Assembly: GCA_030522415.1 (NCBI GenBank)
Contig: CM060104.1
Span: forward strand, 15,225,729 to 15,289,728
Source of the DNA: Channallabes apus
Lineage: Eukaryota > Chordata > Actinopteri > Siluriformes > Clariidae
Reading direction: 5' to 3'
Length of the DNA: 64,000 bases
Part shown: piece by piece, positions 32,604 to 45,138 of the stretch
Numbering within the stretch: position 1 is the stretch's first letter
Layout: each line of letters starts with the position of its first letter
The notes under the pieces: model-generated
Seen by the model: only the letters and a program-made list of their open reading frames with translations
Told to the model about the DNA's origin: nothing
The model's database searches: none
Program-made: the position numbers and the translations under genes

Positions 32604-33449
32604 TACACCTGTCAAAAGTTCAGACAAATTCTCCTTCAGTTTGTTTTCTTTATTTTTATTATTTTCAACATTGTACATTAATACTGAAGACATCCAAACT
32701 ATGAAATAACAGGGAATTATGCAGTACAGAAAAAAGTGTTAAACAACCCAGATTATGTTTTACATTTTAGATTGTCCAAGGTATCTACTGTACATAAAGA
32801 TTTAATGATAGCTTGGAACACACATTTGACATTCTCTCATCAGATTCATGAAGCAGTCACCTTGTAATGGTTTTCATTGAACAGGTATATGCCTGGTCAA
32901 TCATTAATTTGTGACATTTCTTGTCTTCTTAATGTGCTTTAGAACATCATTTGTCTTGTGCAGAGGATAGCATTTTGAAAAAATCCTCAACAACCACATG
33001 GTGAAACTGGTTATGATGAAACAAGAACTAGAGCTATCTCTGCTGTAGAGGATATGTTTTTTTATTTTTATTTTAGAATTATCAGCCTCAGAAATGACCA
33101 ATTTATAGAACCTATAGTGCTGCATCAGATGACCTGGCCTCCATAATCACCCAATCTAAATCCAATTGGGATGGTTTGGGATGAGTTGGACCAGAGGGTG
33201 ATGGAAAAGTAGCCAACACCACGTACTTAACACCTCTGGGAACACCTTTAAGACTGTTAGAAACCATTTCAGGTGACTACCTCATCATGCTGTTTCAGAG
33301 AATACCAAAGCTGTCAAAACTTTCATTAAAGAAAAAGGTGGCTTCTCTGAAGAATTGAACATATAAAAATATTCAAGGTTACTTAACACATTTTGTTGAC
33401 TAAGAAAAAACATTGACAGAAGGCACGTTCAAACTTTTGACTGGTACTT
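32604..33449 (+). mobile_element. Degraded Tc1-like transposon
   Basis: Terminal words ACACCTGTCAAAAGTT (left) and CAAACTTTTGACTGGTACT (right) are inverted copies of the fish Tc1 end also seen at 12516. The interior keeps the C-terminal transposase region on the + strand (about 33120-33230, DNA matching an LNPIE..WDELDR-type motif, now with stops). Internal deletion leaves about 850 bp. Confidence 0.8.
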
Positions 33450-34719
33450 ATTCTATGAAGGCTTATAAGGCTTATACTGTCAGTAAGACAGGGGAGATGT
33501 TTGTACAAGTGTTAACTGGCTGCACAAGCTCTTACACACGTTTCCTCACAAAATAATATATGGTAATTTCCTTATAATTGAGTCTCACTTTAGCTAGGGC
33601 AAGAACAGCCTGGCATCAATTATTAGGAATGCACAGTCACTAAATCATGTACAGATCCCTTTAATATTAGTCATAGCAAACCAGGAAGTCCACGCTTTAC
33701 ACATTGCCTTAAGTGGTATAAAAAGTCCTCAATCTATGACATTTTTAAAAAGAATCCTCAACCACAATCCCATTGGAAGTGTGCAGGCAAGTTCATACTC
33801 CTATACTAATGTAGACCAGGTTTTTTGAATGCTTAAGTAACCACTATGTACACCAGATCAATAAAGTGCCAGCCAATTTCCTGATTTGTTAAAAATGTGC
33901 ATTATCCAACATGCACATGCACATACCCAACCTTGATCCACATGCCTAAAGACAGACAGATAGACCCCATTATTGCTAGTTCTTAAATCCCGATCAATAT
34001 TCCCTTAGCCACTGTGTAAAATACAGAGTTTGACAGATAGACAGTGATATTATTTTCCTTCTCGGCAACTAGATCTTGACAGCACTAACACACTCCCTGA
34101 AATCCTAACTAGACCTAACCTCTTAATTACTCACATGGTAACTACAGCTAAGTGATAAGTGATAAAATATAGTAGCATGGCTTAAAAAGTGCAGTACTTT
34201 ACATTCTGACAGCTAATAACCGCAAACATTATCATTGCAGTTTTGATGGTGTTGTTTATCATAGTATATAGTTTATAAATGTAAATGTATAGTTATATAA
34301 TTTTAACATCATGTAATGTAGTTATTTATTATACGTTTTACTTAGTTATAGTGTTTGAAATTAAATAAAGAATAGTAAATGCAAGCTGTCATTATTTGGT
34401 AAGTATTATTATTATGTTAACAATACTTATGATGTATAAATATTGAAGCAGCTCATTCATGTTAACATTTAAGTAAAACACTGTTAGTTAAATTAATTAT
34501 AATTTAAAGTTTAAACAGATGAGTAGATAGCCATGTTTTTTTTTTCATGTTTGTTTTGCCTTTTAGGGGCAATTATCATAGTGATGGCTCATATCATAGT
34601 CTTACTCAAGGACCACTACTCTGAACAAGAAGCATGAGAACATCCCAGACTTGCAGAACAATTCCATATTTCAACAACATGATCTTTATGACAACCATTT
34701 TCACTAAATGCTTTAACAG

Positions 34720-34720
<1 letters not shown>

Positions 34721-34812
<92 letters not shown>
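34721..34812. repeat. (AC)n microsatellite
   Basis: About 46 uninterrupted AC units, long enough to be highly variable in length. Confidence 0.98.
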
Positions 34813-34814
<2 letters not shown>

Positions 34815-36076
34815 ACTTCAAAGGCTGAGGATCCATGATGCAGGTCTTCAGCAAGGATGTTCAAGATGTATTACACTATTAGCATTTACACTGTTTACAC
34901 TGCAACCTTTCAGTGAACATGAGGAGAAGCCAGAAAAAGAGATGATGAAAGACAGATGAGGCTTTACCACATGGCTAACTATTAAGTCTCATGAAGTAAT
35001 AAAGGATCAACTGTTTTAACTGTCTTAACTGTTTTTCCCTTGTCAATACTAGGCTAATTAAGGTCATACTTCCTATATGATATCCTAAAATATAACAAAA
35101 AACACAAAATAATTAATAAATAAGCTTCCACTTCCCCTTCTCATTGAAAATTGTATACCAACATTAATACAAAATGTGCTTTCATTATATATATTTTTCC
35201 ATAATGCTCTGTGATAAGAAAGAGTCTTACATCTTTAGCTTGAATAAAGTGTATAACACTCAATTATGTTATCATATCTTATTGATTTTCTTAAGTCTTA
35301 TAAAGCACAGTTTGATTGCTATTTCAAAATAGTGGGTGTAGTTGCACTAAACTATAGTTGCATAACTGTGCAAAAGCAACAAGATCAAAAAAATATTTTA
35401 TAATGCCATAAATGGCCATAAAATATGCCATAAAACTTATCTACTAAGCTTATAAAGATGAGAGAACGCGAGAGGGCATTGGGTGGTTCATAATTACTTT
35501 AATAAGTAGTTTAATTAGAAGCAGTTTGTAATTTTTACAACAGTCCTTCCATCCTCCCCATCTGACTCCACCACCTCTGTTTAACCTTTTTATTGTCATT
35601 TGGGCTAGAGTGGAGCTAATTTAAAGGCCAGAAACTACTTTTTTAACTAGAGACCCGAGAAGATAGAAAGACCCAATGCACTGTAATGTTTTTATTCCTT
35701 ATTTTTATTTTCTTTAGATTCTATTCTTATTACAGGTCTAGACATTTCAAAATTCCAATTTCTCTAGCAAGAATTAGAGAGCAGAAAAAGCCCAAATCAA
35801 ACAGCCCAAAGTGAGCATACTGGGGAAGAATGTGTAAGGTATGTGTGAGCCTGAAAAGGGTCTACTTTCACTGAGCCACATGAATCAACAGATACTGTCA
35901 AATCACATTCAGTGCCTGAACACACATGAGATCATCATAGCCATAACTCAATCTGCTCCCTTGGCATAACGACAGTCACATTTTAATTTCTCTACAGACA
36001 GCTGTTGATTAATATGTGATAGATCATGTGTGCATGTTTACAATCAATCAATACCATAATTAACACTGATTTTAAA

Positions 36077-36079
<3 letters not shown>

Positions 36080-36117
<38 letters not shown>

Positions 36118-36147
36118 GTGTGTGCGTGTGTGTGTGTGCGTGTGTGT
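36080..36147. repeat. (GT)n microsatellite, interrupted
   Basis: GT repeats with a few GTTG and GC interruptions. Confidence 0.95.
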
Positions 36148-38049
36148 GCATGTGTAAGAGAGAGGAAGGGGGGAGAAAGGAAAGAACACACATAGCCTTG
36201 AGTTATTGATCGTCTGTTCTTCCTTCAGGGCAAAGCCCAATCTTTTGCACTTCCCCACCAACATGCAGCACAAACAGCACAGTTCCTGCTACAAAACTTA
36301 TACAATATTGAAGAGAATTTTCTGCTTTGCTGGATACTCATTCAAAACATGGCTGACAGTCTTTACCTCACACTAGAGTGATTTAAAGAGTGAGTTCTTA
36401 TTCCATCTTTCATAGGTGATAATATTTTAGATAGTAATCTTTCAATGCTTAACCATCAATTACTAAGGTTTTATTAAACGTTTAAGTGATGTAGTTAAAT
36501 GTTTATAGCTTTTGGAGACACTTCAGGTTACCAAATTGAATAGGGAGAAAACACTGAACAGATCTGGTGAACTTAAGGTGTATTAATATTGAATACACCA
36601 TAAGTTCACCACATAACATAAACTGAATAAAATGTTTTGGTGACAGGTTACTTTTAGACTGTTTAATTTCTATTGTTTCCCCATAGTTTGAAACTCAACT
36701 GTGTGCTACCAATATACAGTATACTTTGTAAGTAACTGGACTGTAACCATTTGTGTCCTTACATCTAATCCACTAGATTGATGTGAACTGACAACTTTAG
36801 TCCAAGTAAGTGCCATTGGCATTGCCAGGAAAGCAGGCCACAACAAGGCAGAAACTCAGAATAAATAAGCAAAATGTAGTGTCAAAATGTATTGTTTTTT
36901 TTATATTGGTTATGCAAAACAGTGTGCGTTTTAACAGCATATGGATACAATATACATTCACAACATAATAAGTTGATTTTAAAATGTACCTATACATAAT
37001 TATATGTGTTGGAATGAGGAAGGTGTGCAGACTGCATGTCACATCAGGTATTGCATTGGCAAGCATGATGGTCTTCCCAACTAGCTCAATTATGTTCATT
37101 AAAGATAACTGTCAGCAGTGTTTAAGGGTTTAAATATTTCTTAAATAAGTCAAAGCACTGCTCGCTTTTGACCTAATGGCTAAAAATGTAAATCGTGCCT
37201 AATCTTGTACTATAACAGTGAATAAATTAAGCCAAAATTGAATGCAAAAGCTATAACAGAATGGCTGCTTTTAAAGGAATATAATTTTTTCTAGATATTA
37301 AAATGTCTTCTCACAACAAAAAAAAAGTTATAAATCAATAATGATCATCTGAGCTCTGTGAACACATTCATTACAACCAACTCCTTTCGGCATTGCATTC
37401 CAGGAAAAGTACAAAGATTCTTGTAATGTAAAATTGTTTTTGTCAAAGTCCAATTTAGTGCCCCAGATTTGTGTAGGATTCTGTCTAATTTGCTCACAAT
37501 CTCAGGAACCAACTATCAGGAATGGTATCAGGAATCTTCAGTTACCTGGCATGTGCAATAGTAGATGTGACCATTTGTTTTTCTTATTATAATTTTCACA
37601 ACATTTTACGAAAATTACATCAATGAGGCTAACTACACTACCAATTAATATTCTAACACTTAAATATACCCAATATTCATTTTGCTTTGAGGACACGTTT
37701 TTTTTTACTACTTACATAATATAAAGAATTCTGTGTATTTTAGACAAGCCTCTTTGCAGCATAATGCACAATTCACATTCACCAGACATTTGAGGACTTC
37801 ACTGCTGTCTGAAGTGGATATGCAAGGCTAAGCAGGTACACATTTGCCTTTATCACTGCCTTAGTGTACAATCTCAATAGGTAGAACAAATATAATTTAG
37901 CATAAAACCAGTTCTCAATAGTTGGCAAGTTTTTGAATTCGCCACCTTTTGTATTCCACATCCAACCAGAGCATGGCACAAATACTTTAATGTTTTGGAT
38001 GTGGAGAATATCTGGCCAATCTGCATGCTAATATCAGCGAGCATGATGC

Positions 38050-38290
38050 AACACTCGAGCTGATGTTTCCCTGGCCTGCAAAATCACTGGACCCCAATCC
38101 CACAGAAAACTTGTTGGATTATTTGGAACAGCAGGTAAAACTCCAAAATAAGCTCCACACGCTCTAGCTGAATTGTGCACACAGTCAGTGGGAGTGTGGG
38201 CTAAACCTGACAGGAACTCTCGTAAGGCACTGTTGCCTTCCTTACCAGACAGGACTGCTGTTGTTATTAAGGCGATGGGAGGTGAAACCA
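38050..38290 (+). pseudogene. Tc1-like transposase C-terminal relic
   Basis: The + strand translates to a stretch resembling the third catalytic region of Tc1 transposases (WPAKSLDPNPTENLLDYLEQ near 38070-38130, where the Glu is the DDE Glu), followed by stops. Ends are not found. Confidence 0.6.
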
Positions 38291-38299
38291 TGTATTAGG

Positions 38300-40472
38300 A
38301 AATAAATTGCACATGTGACTAATTTCTGTTGTTCAGGAGCCCTATATTCTAATTGTAAAACAAATTAACTTTTAACTAAGAGTTCTTCCTGTTCAAACAT
38401 ACATTTAAGTTGAACTGTTAAATATGACATAAGACATGACTATGAGTCATAGTTACTACTGAAATGCATTATTAAAGTATACAGATGCAAAATGATACAG
38501 AGCAAGTAAAATTTCATGGAGGAACGTACATGGTAACAATTTCAATTAAAACAAGTGACGAATGACAAATAATGTGCTAAAAAGAGAGACTGACACAGAC
38601 ATTATTCCTAAAACAGGCATAATTGGAGCACTACGACACTGATCCTCAGAGACTGACACATTTATAGTTATAAGATAAACCCGCCCATCGGGGGATTGTT
38701 TGAGGGATAGTGAATGGGACCTCTTAAAGCAGCACTAGTCAATGCCCACCCAGACAGAGAGAGAGAGAGAGAGAGAGACAGCGTCATGAGGCCATGGGGA
38801 TTTTCTTTGCAGCACTCCTATTTCCCTCAAAGACTGAGGAGAGAGCTTGGGGATCTTGGTTTCCTTTTCTGTGCTGATCCGTTGCTGCCCCCTTCCATAG
38901 AAACCTAATCCCATGAGGCCACGGGGCAAGCACCGGCCGTGCCTAATCCTGCCCCCTTTTTGTGATGCCGCTGGCCACTCCAGAATGGGAGGAATGCTTA
39001 AGGCCCAAACAATGGCCCCCAAAGAGCGCCGCCTCTCTGCCCTGGATGAGGGGCGGAGAGGAGCCAGAGCCCCAGGCTGAATGGCCTTTGGTGTGTGTGC
39101 ACAGTCTTACTCACCCAGTATTGTTCACATGCCAGCACAGAGTCACTGCAGAACAAGAGTTAACACCTGCTTAGCCAGGCTCATAAAACCACTATGTTTA
39201 CTTTGCATTGCTAGTGGATGCACCAGGGAAATAGGGCAGAGGAGCCTAATGGGAATGGGTGGCTGAAAAGCAGGCAGGAATCAGAGAGATTAGGGTGTGT
39301 TAATGCCACTATGTGTGCTGAAAGGCTGATTGCAAGAGAAAGAGTTCTGCTGAGGCCTATGGGGACATGTAGCACCGCCGCCCTCTTATGACCTCTAAGT
39401 GTGTTTCGTGACAGACAATAAGTACTCTTCACACTGCTTTGCCCTTGCACACGTGCATGCAAACGGTGGTATAAATCACTACTGATATACATTAAAACAC
39501 AAACATATTAATTAATTAATCCCAAGGGTGAAAGACTAGCGCAGTTTAGAAATCCACCAGGTTAAATATTTATCTTATTATTAAAAGTGCATTTATCCTG
39601 TAGATTATGAGGAGCTTCATAAGTAGTCTATATTCCAATAAGAAAAAAATCAGTCACATATTCTTTTGTGTGGCTTTCTGTGTGGTAGGAGAGAATTATT
39701 TGTTTGTTTGGTTTAGAATTATAATGAAATCTTGAATTTCCACTGAGGTATCATGGTAGTATTCTATCTATTGGTGGTTCTTAGTGTTTCCTATCCCTAG
39801 TGAAATGTAATATGTGGACTGGAAAAAAAGATATCCACAATGTTTTAATAATTAATGGCAATCATAACCAATTTAAAGGTAGCAAGTACACATGCTTGAT
39901 ATCTGTTTTGGCATTGGCAAAAACTATTCTATATATAAAATATTGCTCTCATTGCTGCAGGGGTCTGTGCTGTTGCTAATGTAAGGGTAGCCTGCTGGCC
40001 ACTTTCAGTTTAAGCTGTTTCTGCTTGTGAGTCAGGTTGCCATTTTTAGCTTTGCGTCACTATGGAGACGTAAATTGTTTCATGATTTTCTTAGCTTTCT
40101 TTACACAGAAATCACATCAGCCAATCCCTACTTTCGCATCAACTCTTATATTTTTAATAGTGATTTCAATTTAACTTGAATAATTCCAGTTAGGAAGTAT
40201 GTGGTCAGTTGAGAACTGGTCTCGAGTCAGATACTTGATTATTAGTAAATGTCGAATTAAATCACTCATAATTTGGGCTTATTATAACACTTAAATAATG
40301 TCCTACACTAGGTCATGTTCATCACACTTTTAGACGAGTACAGGAAAATGCTCGCATATTCAAGCATTCTAAATGATGGGACAGTTTATTTTATACACTT
40401 CAGATATCATATCATAGATTTGAGAGTTACTAACTTGTAATATTTATTTTGAATTGTTTCCTAATGTGCAAA

Positions 40473-40505
<33 letters not shown>

Positions 40506-41537
40506 TAAAAAGATTAATTCAAGGATGAAAACCAAAAAAACTTTTTTCAGTCACTAAAAATCTAAACTCAGGCTCTTAACCTAAGAAAAACCCATAATTT
40601 GTGAGGCAAAGGTGAAACAATCTCAGATACAAAAACATTACCCCTCTCTCACTCTCTCAATTCAATTCTCAACTCAGTTCAATTTAGCTCAGAGTCAAAC
40701 TTGAATCTGTTTTGCCCTAATTTCTTTTTGGTCAATTCATACCCAGATACAAGATGTAAAATTATAGATGAATGCATGGTGTACAGTATATGTGTAAGAA
40801 GAACATTCCCACCTTGGTGCACCTCATGTATTACTTGATTTGACAGAATTAAAAATCTCTGAGGAAAATTTCTACTAATTCTCTCACATTTGTAATAATT
40901 ACACCAATACGGTCAGGGCAAGAGATATATAGTACATATACAGTGCTTGGAAAGTAATGAACAGTATCAATTCAGCATGTGTTTTTTAAACATTAGACAT
41001 AAAATATTTTGAACATAATAATGACAGAATAAAAGATTAGAATGCAGATTGGCAGATTTATCTCCAATTTTGAAACCAATAGTTTCAAAATCTTTTCTTT
41101 CCTTGGAGACTGGAAAGTTGGAGTTAATATTAAATGTAAAGTATGTTATTGTAATTTGGCTCTTACTATGAGTATTTTTTATTTTTTATTTTTTGCCAAG
41201 GACAGTGAAGCCCATTATTTTTTGACTTCTAATTTGAAAGGACCATAAATAATTAGACACATTAGGCATAAATTTTAGAATCTCTACATTTTCCCTGGTA
41301 ATACTAAAGACTTTGAACTATGTTTCAAATACATGGCACTGAACTTCTCTCCTTTGACCCTATCAAACAGACAAAATATAATTCATAAATTTCATAAAAT
41401 ATTTTTTGGCACATTTTTAATAAACCATGAGCTTGAGGTTCTGGCTTAGGCATTGTCTCTTTAAAATGCAATCTGTTTGCCCCCTACCTCTTTTTGAGAC
41501 ATTATGTTCATCTGTTCCTAGGGCGCCATCCACTCTT

Positions 41538-41631
<94 letters not shown>

Positions 41632-42815
41632 TCTGCATAATCCTCTGTTTTCACACAAAGGAGCAGACAGAGGAACTGTCAAAGGGAGTCCAGATTCCTC
41701 TTTCACTGGAAGTGGCTGTGACTTACAGGCAGAGAAGTAAGCCCTGACTGTTACACACTCACTGTTACACACTCACACAACCTCACCATCTAAGCGACAT
41801 ATGCGGATGTCTGGTGGTCTCATGATAAATGTTGGTCTGACTGCATGTATATGAAAGCTCATCGCTGGTTATTATACCCCTACTGAAAAAAAAACTGTCT
41901 GGCCGCAGGAGAGTTTAGAAAAGTGGTGTATGATTCCAGCCATGCAAGCATACACTGAGGGTAAACAGAGCATCCATGAAGCATGGCCCTGAGTGGGTGA
42001 CGATGTCTTCTCCACACAGGGCTTTAGTGCTGCTGCCCTGTAGGCTTGTTCCTTTATGCCATCTGTGAAATTTCTAGAGAGCAGCGCAACACTATGCAGA
42101 CACCAGAGTGCCTCATTTCTATCTGTTCTAAAAAGAATTCTCCTTTGCTGTTTCACTTCACTTTCTTTAGCAATCTCTTAAACACATTACCACTGTAAAA
42201 CAATATGCAGCTATAAAAACCTCTGTGCGCATGTATCAACATCCAATTCTGTCTTGTAAAAGTGGATCATGTCACTATTTTTTGGTATTCATGCATCTTC
42301 ATGATCATCAAAATCCATTATGAAATTATTATTCCAGAGAGAATGCAATCTATTATAATATATATCAGCATTTTTAATCAGATAGATGAAGGGTAATAAT
42401 TATGAATAATGAATGGCTTAGAGATGCCGATCATTTATTTAAAAAGGCCACTCTAAGATGTCATTAAAGCAGTTAAATGGATACTCTTTCAAATGTGATG
42501 ACAGAGTCATAAATAAAAAAAATATGAAAATATAAATAAGGTTATTCTCTTTTGTGTCAGGAAGTCTAAATTTTAGTGGTACACTACAGTGAAAGTACTG
42601 TATGTGTAACCTGTGATGTACAATAAAAGTTAACTAAGGAATAATTTGATCAGCTGACAAAAATGTATAATTAAATCATACATTACACATTAGATTATAT
42701 ATCAACAGTGTTTCCTTGCAAATAATAATAATGGAAATTGGTTGGGTGAAACATTACACACATTAAATCCAAAAGTTAAATAAAGTAGGTATTTGTTTGT
42801 GTTTGAACTTCAATT
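38300..42815. other. Intergenic DNA with a GC-richer island at 38.7-39.5 kb
   Basis: 38690-39480 is clearly more GC-rich than its neighbours, starts with a (GA)n run at 38755-38780, and has no transposon similarity that I recognise. A CTCF-like AGAGGGCGGCGG word (reverse strand) lies at 39375-39387. The rest is AT-rich, with poly-A/(TA)n at 40471-40505. No gene seen. Confidence 0.4.
41540..41630. repeat. (AC)n microsatellite
   Basis: About 45 uninterrupted AC units. Confidence 0.98.
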
Positions 42816-42872
42816 TGTCACGTTTGCGTCGGGCGTGTGTGCGTCTTTTATTTTACTCAAAAGGAACATAAA

Positions 42873-43583
42873 CTAACCCAACACAAACCTAATCACATGA
42901 ACTAAAGCTCTGAGCTCGACGGCGACGGCGGAGCTGACTCTGAGCTCGACAGCGGAGCTGACTCTGAGCTCGACGGCTGAGCTGACTCTGAGCTCGACGG
43001 CGGAGCTGACTCTGAGCTCGACGGCGGAGCTGACTCTGAGCTCGACTAGAGCGGTGCTCGGTGCCGGCACGTCGACCTCGAAGCCGGGAGGCGGTGGCAG
43101 AGCGGGTGCGAGGTTCGGCGGCTTCTGAAGAGCTGGCACGCTGTCCTCGAAGCTTGGAGGAGGCGGAAGGATGACGTTCTCCAGGTCGCACGGCGGCTGA
43201 ATGGCGGAAATGACGTCCTCGTTGCCATGCAGCAGCAGCGCGTAGTCATCCACGCAGAGCAGAGGTGGCGGAGGAAATGCATCCTCGTCGCCATGCAGCA
43301 GTGGGGCGTAGTCCTCCACGGAGAGCAGAGGTGGCGGAGGTGGAGGAAACGCATCCTCATCGCCGTGCAGCAGCGGCGCGTAGTCCTCCACGCTGAGCAG
43401 AGGTGGCGGAGGTGGAGGAAACGCGTCCTCGTCGCCATGCAGTAGCGGCGCGTAATCCTCCCTGTCGGTCACAGGCAGTGGCGGAATGGGGAGCGCGTCA
43501 TCCGGATCCGAGAGAGGGAGGACCTCCGGGACTACAGCCTGGCTCTCCCGAACCTGGATGAGCAACTGTTGGAGCCGCAGCAC
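42873..43583 (-). CDS. Repeat-rich proline/acidic ORF of the LTR element
   Basis: This frame is open for 236 codons. It begins with a short leucine/glutamine stretch (LRLQQLLIQVRE, coil-like). Then come about four copies of a 24-residue unit built on EDYAPLLHGDEDAF plus a proline run, a linker with PPPPSFED and PPPPGFE motifs, and five copies of the 8-residue unit SSAVELRV encoded by a 24-bp minisatellite (42900-43045). The last codons enter the truncated 3' LTR. No catalytic domain is visible. Function is unknown; a structural gag-like role is only a guess. The first codon is not certain. Confidence 0.4.
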   Translation of the reverse strand: MLRLQQLLIQVRESQAVVPEVLPLSDPDDALPIPPLPVTDREDYAPLLHGDEDAFPPPPPPLLSVEDYAPLLHGDEDAFPPPPPPLLSVEDYAPLLHGDEDAFPPPPLLCVDDYALLLHGNEDVISAIQPPCDLENVILPPPPSFEDSVPALQKPPNLAPALPPPPGFEVDVPAPSTALVELRVSSAVELRVSSAVELRVSSAVELRVSSAVELRVSSAVAVELRALVHVIRFVLG

Positions 43584-43730
43584 CTGCTCCGCAGGTCTCG
43601 GATGCGCTCCTCATTGTGCTCCGCCCACTGCCTGTAGCACTCTCCTTGGCTGCCACACCTCTCCAAGGCGTGCGCCGGATGGCGAGCCTGCAGCCTTCCC
43701 AGCTTTGCCGCGCCATCCTCTCACTCTGTG

Positions 43731-43949
43731 TCACGCCTCCTTGGCGTACCTGCAGTCTTCCCAGCCTTGCCAGACTTCTGTCTCGCCGTGCTCCTCGCTG
43801 TCCTCCAGCAAACCCTCCTGCTCCTCCAGCAAGCTGTATTCCCAGCTCCGATACATGTCCGTCTCGCTGTCCTCCAGCCAGTCCGCCAGCTCGGGCGAGA
43901 TTGTGGTTGCGCCCCCCCAAAAATAGTTTAGGGGGAAATCCTCCGCCAT
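43731..43949 (-). pseudogene. First ORF of the LTR element, acidic, unknown function
   Basis: Starts at an ATG just inside the LTR (43949) and runs 72 codons to a stop at 43731. It is acidic and Trp-rich (ELADWLEDSETDMYRSWEYS). Past the stop and a frame change, the DNA still encodes a heptad-like basic/leucine stretch leading into the second ORF at 43583, so the two frames were probably one gag-like protein. I recognise no named family. Confidence 0.45.
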
Positions 43950-43972
43950 GCCGTTTAAACGGTCTAGCTTTC

Positions 43973-44304
43973 TGTCACGTTTGCGTCGGGTGTGCGTGCG
44001 CGGCATGAATGCAGAGGAGGCGACCTGGCGGTTCAAATTAACAGTCTTTTATTTTACTCAAAAGGAACATAAACTAACCCAACACAAACCTAATCACATG
44101 AACTAAAGCTAGACGCCTGACTGAAGTTCAGTCAGGCTATTTATAACAAACTAAACATAATTACGTTTCCTCGGTTCAGGTGAACTTCTACGTCACCTGA
44201 CCGAGGTGCAAACTGGGAACTGAAGTTAAAGCAAACAAAACAAACTACAAACAAAACTCAAACTAAAACGGGCATTTGGCGCCCTCTAGGGGTTAACCCT
44301 CACA
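43973..44304 (-). repeat. 5' LTR of the non-autonomous element
   Basis: 332 bp with TG...CA ends on the minus strand. A TATA box lies at 44138-44145, followed in transcription direction by a perfect 11-bp-arm palindrome (44115-44137) and an AATAAA in the ACTCAAAAGG-adjacent segment. A direct partial copy lies at 42816-42908. Confidence 0.75.
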
Positions 44305-44309
44305 CAATT

Positions 44310-44948
44310 AAAAACAGATCCATCATTACATTTATGGAAGTTGCTCATTTTCACCTGCAGCTTATAAACATTTTGCATAGGTTGTAAATAAAGGCAGAGG
44401 GACAAGAAAAGTCCTTAAAATACTAAACTAAGCTTTGCTCTGTGTGGGATAAATCCCATTACGTGGTGTGGACTAGAAAGGGCTTCTGAGGGGGTTAACG
44501 AAATAGGAGTTAGGGAGAATGCTTATGACATGCACTGGAAGACATTCCCATTTGGAGATAGTCCTTCCTTCCCTCATGTAAGAGCATTATGCAGCCACCA
44601 TTACTTTAACCCTCTGATTCATAAATATATCCTTGTAGAATATGTTTTCTCATTCTCTTATTCCAGCAGAATCTCCTATCTATGAGGTGCACCCTGCACA
44701 GTCAAGTTTGAAACCAGCTGAGCAGACTGTTGATGGTCATGTGTCCTGCCAGTGGGTTGTCATGGCCCAGTGGCCCAGCTTTACTACATTGTTTCTGGCG
44801 ACACTAGCACATGATATAAAAGCCTGCAGCATGCCAATGGCTCTCTCCCTTGCTCCTTGTAACACTCGAGGCATTATGGAAGGCACTGGAAATTAACCTT
44901 TTCCAGCCCTAAATAAAGCCTTAACATAGATGTTTTCAAATATGAAAT
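44310..44948. other. Intergenic DNA, nothing recognised
   Basis: No repeat or coding similarity recognised. The frame at 44642-44896 has no supporting features. Confidence 0.4.
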
Positions 44949-45138
44949 TATTACATTTAGCAGACGCTCTTATCCAGAGCAACTTACATTTTTATCTCAT
45001 TATACAACTGAGCACTTGAGGGTTAAGGGCCTTGCTCAAGGGCCCAACAGTGGCAACTTGGCAGTTGTGGGGTTTGAACCTGGGATTTTCCAAACCGTAG
45101 TCCAATGCCTTAACCACTGAGCTACCCCTGGCCCACAT
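44949..45138 (-). mobile_element. tRNA-derived SINE, family 2
   Basis: On the minus strand it begins with a tRNA-like head: box A TAGCTCAGTGG and box B GGTTCAAACCC. It ends with the conserved word CTCTGGATAAGAGCGTCTGC. Length is about 190 bp. Confidence 0.85.

Larger units (their letters stand above)
33450..38050. other. AT-rich intergenic DNA with microsatellites
   Basis: No gene is recognised. Long CA/GT tracts at 34721-34812 and 36080-36147 are listed separately. Small frames through these tracts encode only TH/CV dipeptide repeats. Confidence 0.5.
42816..44304 (-). mobile_element. Non-autonomous LTR element with 5-bp TSD
   Basis: The element starts TGTCACGTTTGCGTCGGG at 42816 and ends AACCCTCACA at 44304, with caatt duplicated on both sides (42811-42815 and 44305-44309). 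Read on the minus strand, the right-hand copy (44304 down to 43973, 332 bp) is a complete LTR with TG...CA ends, a TATA box (TATAAATA, 44138-44145) and an AATAAA downstream of it. The left-hand copy (42908 down to 42816) is a 3' LTR lacking its U3 part and about 50 bp near its end. Between them lies a GC-rich, repeat-rich coding region with no protease, RT or integrase. No standard primer-binding site is evident after the LTR. Confidence 0.8.

Noticed and set aside
34606..34864. Frames encoding long TH or CV dipeptide runs (also 35992-36273 and 41417-41772)
   Set aside because: Simple CA/GT repeats read in frame; no other support.
40925..41260. Possible further Tc1 end (ACAGTGCTTGGAAAGTAATG near 40940)
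   Set aside because: Only a short resemblance to a fish Tc1 terminal repeat; no partner end or transposase remnant recognised.
42889..43191. Arg/Ser-rich minus-strand frame overlapping the LTR-element repeat ORF
   Set aside because: It is the shifted reading of the same 24-bp repeats. The SSAVELRV frame is longer and continues into the DYAPLLHGDEDAF repeats.
43486..44008. Long + strand frames across the GC-rich LTR-element interior
   Set aside because: GC-rich antisense of the minus-strand ORFs. LTR promoter and poly(A) signals point to minus-strand transcription.
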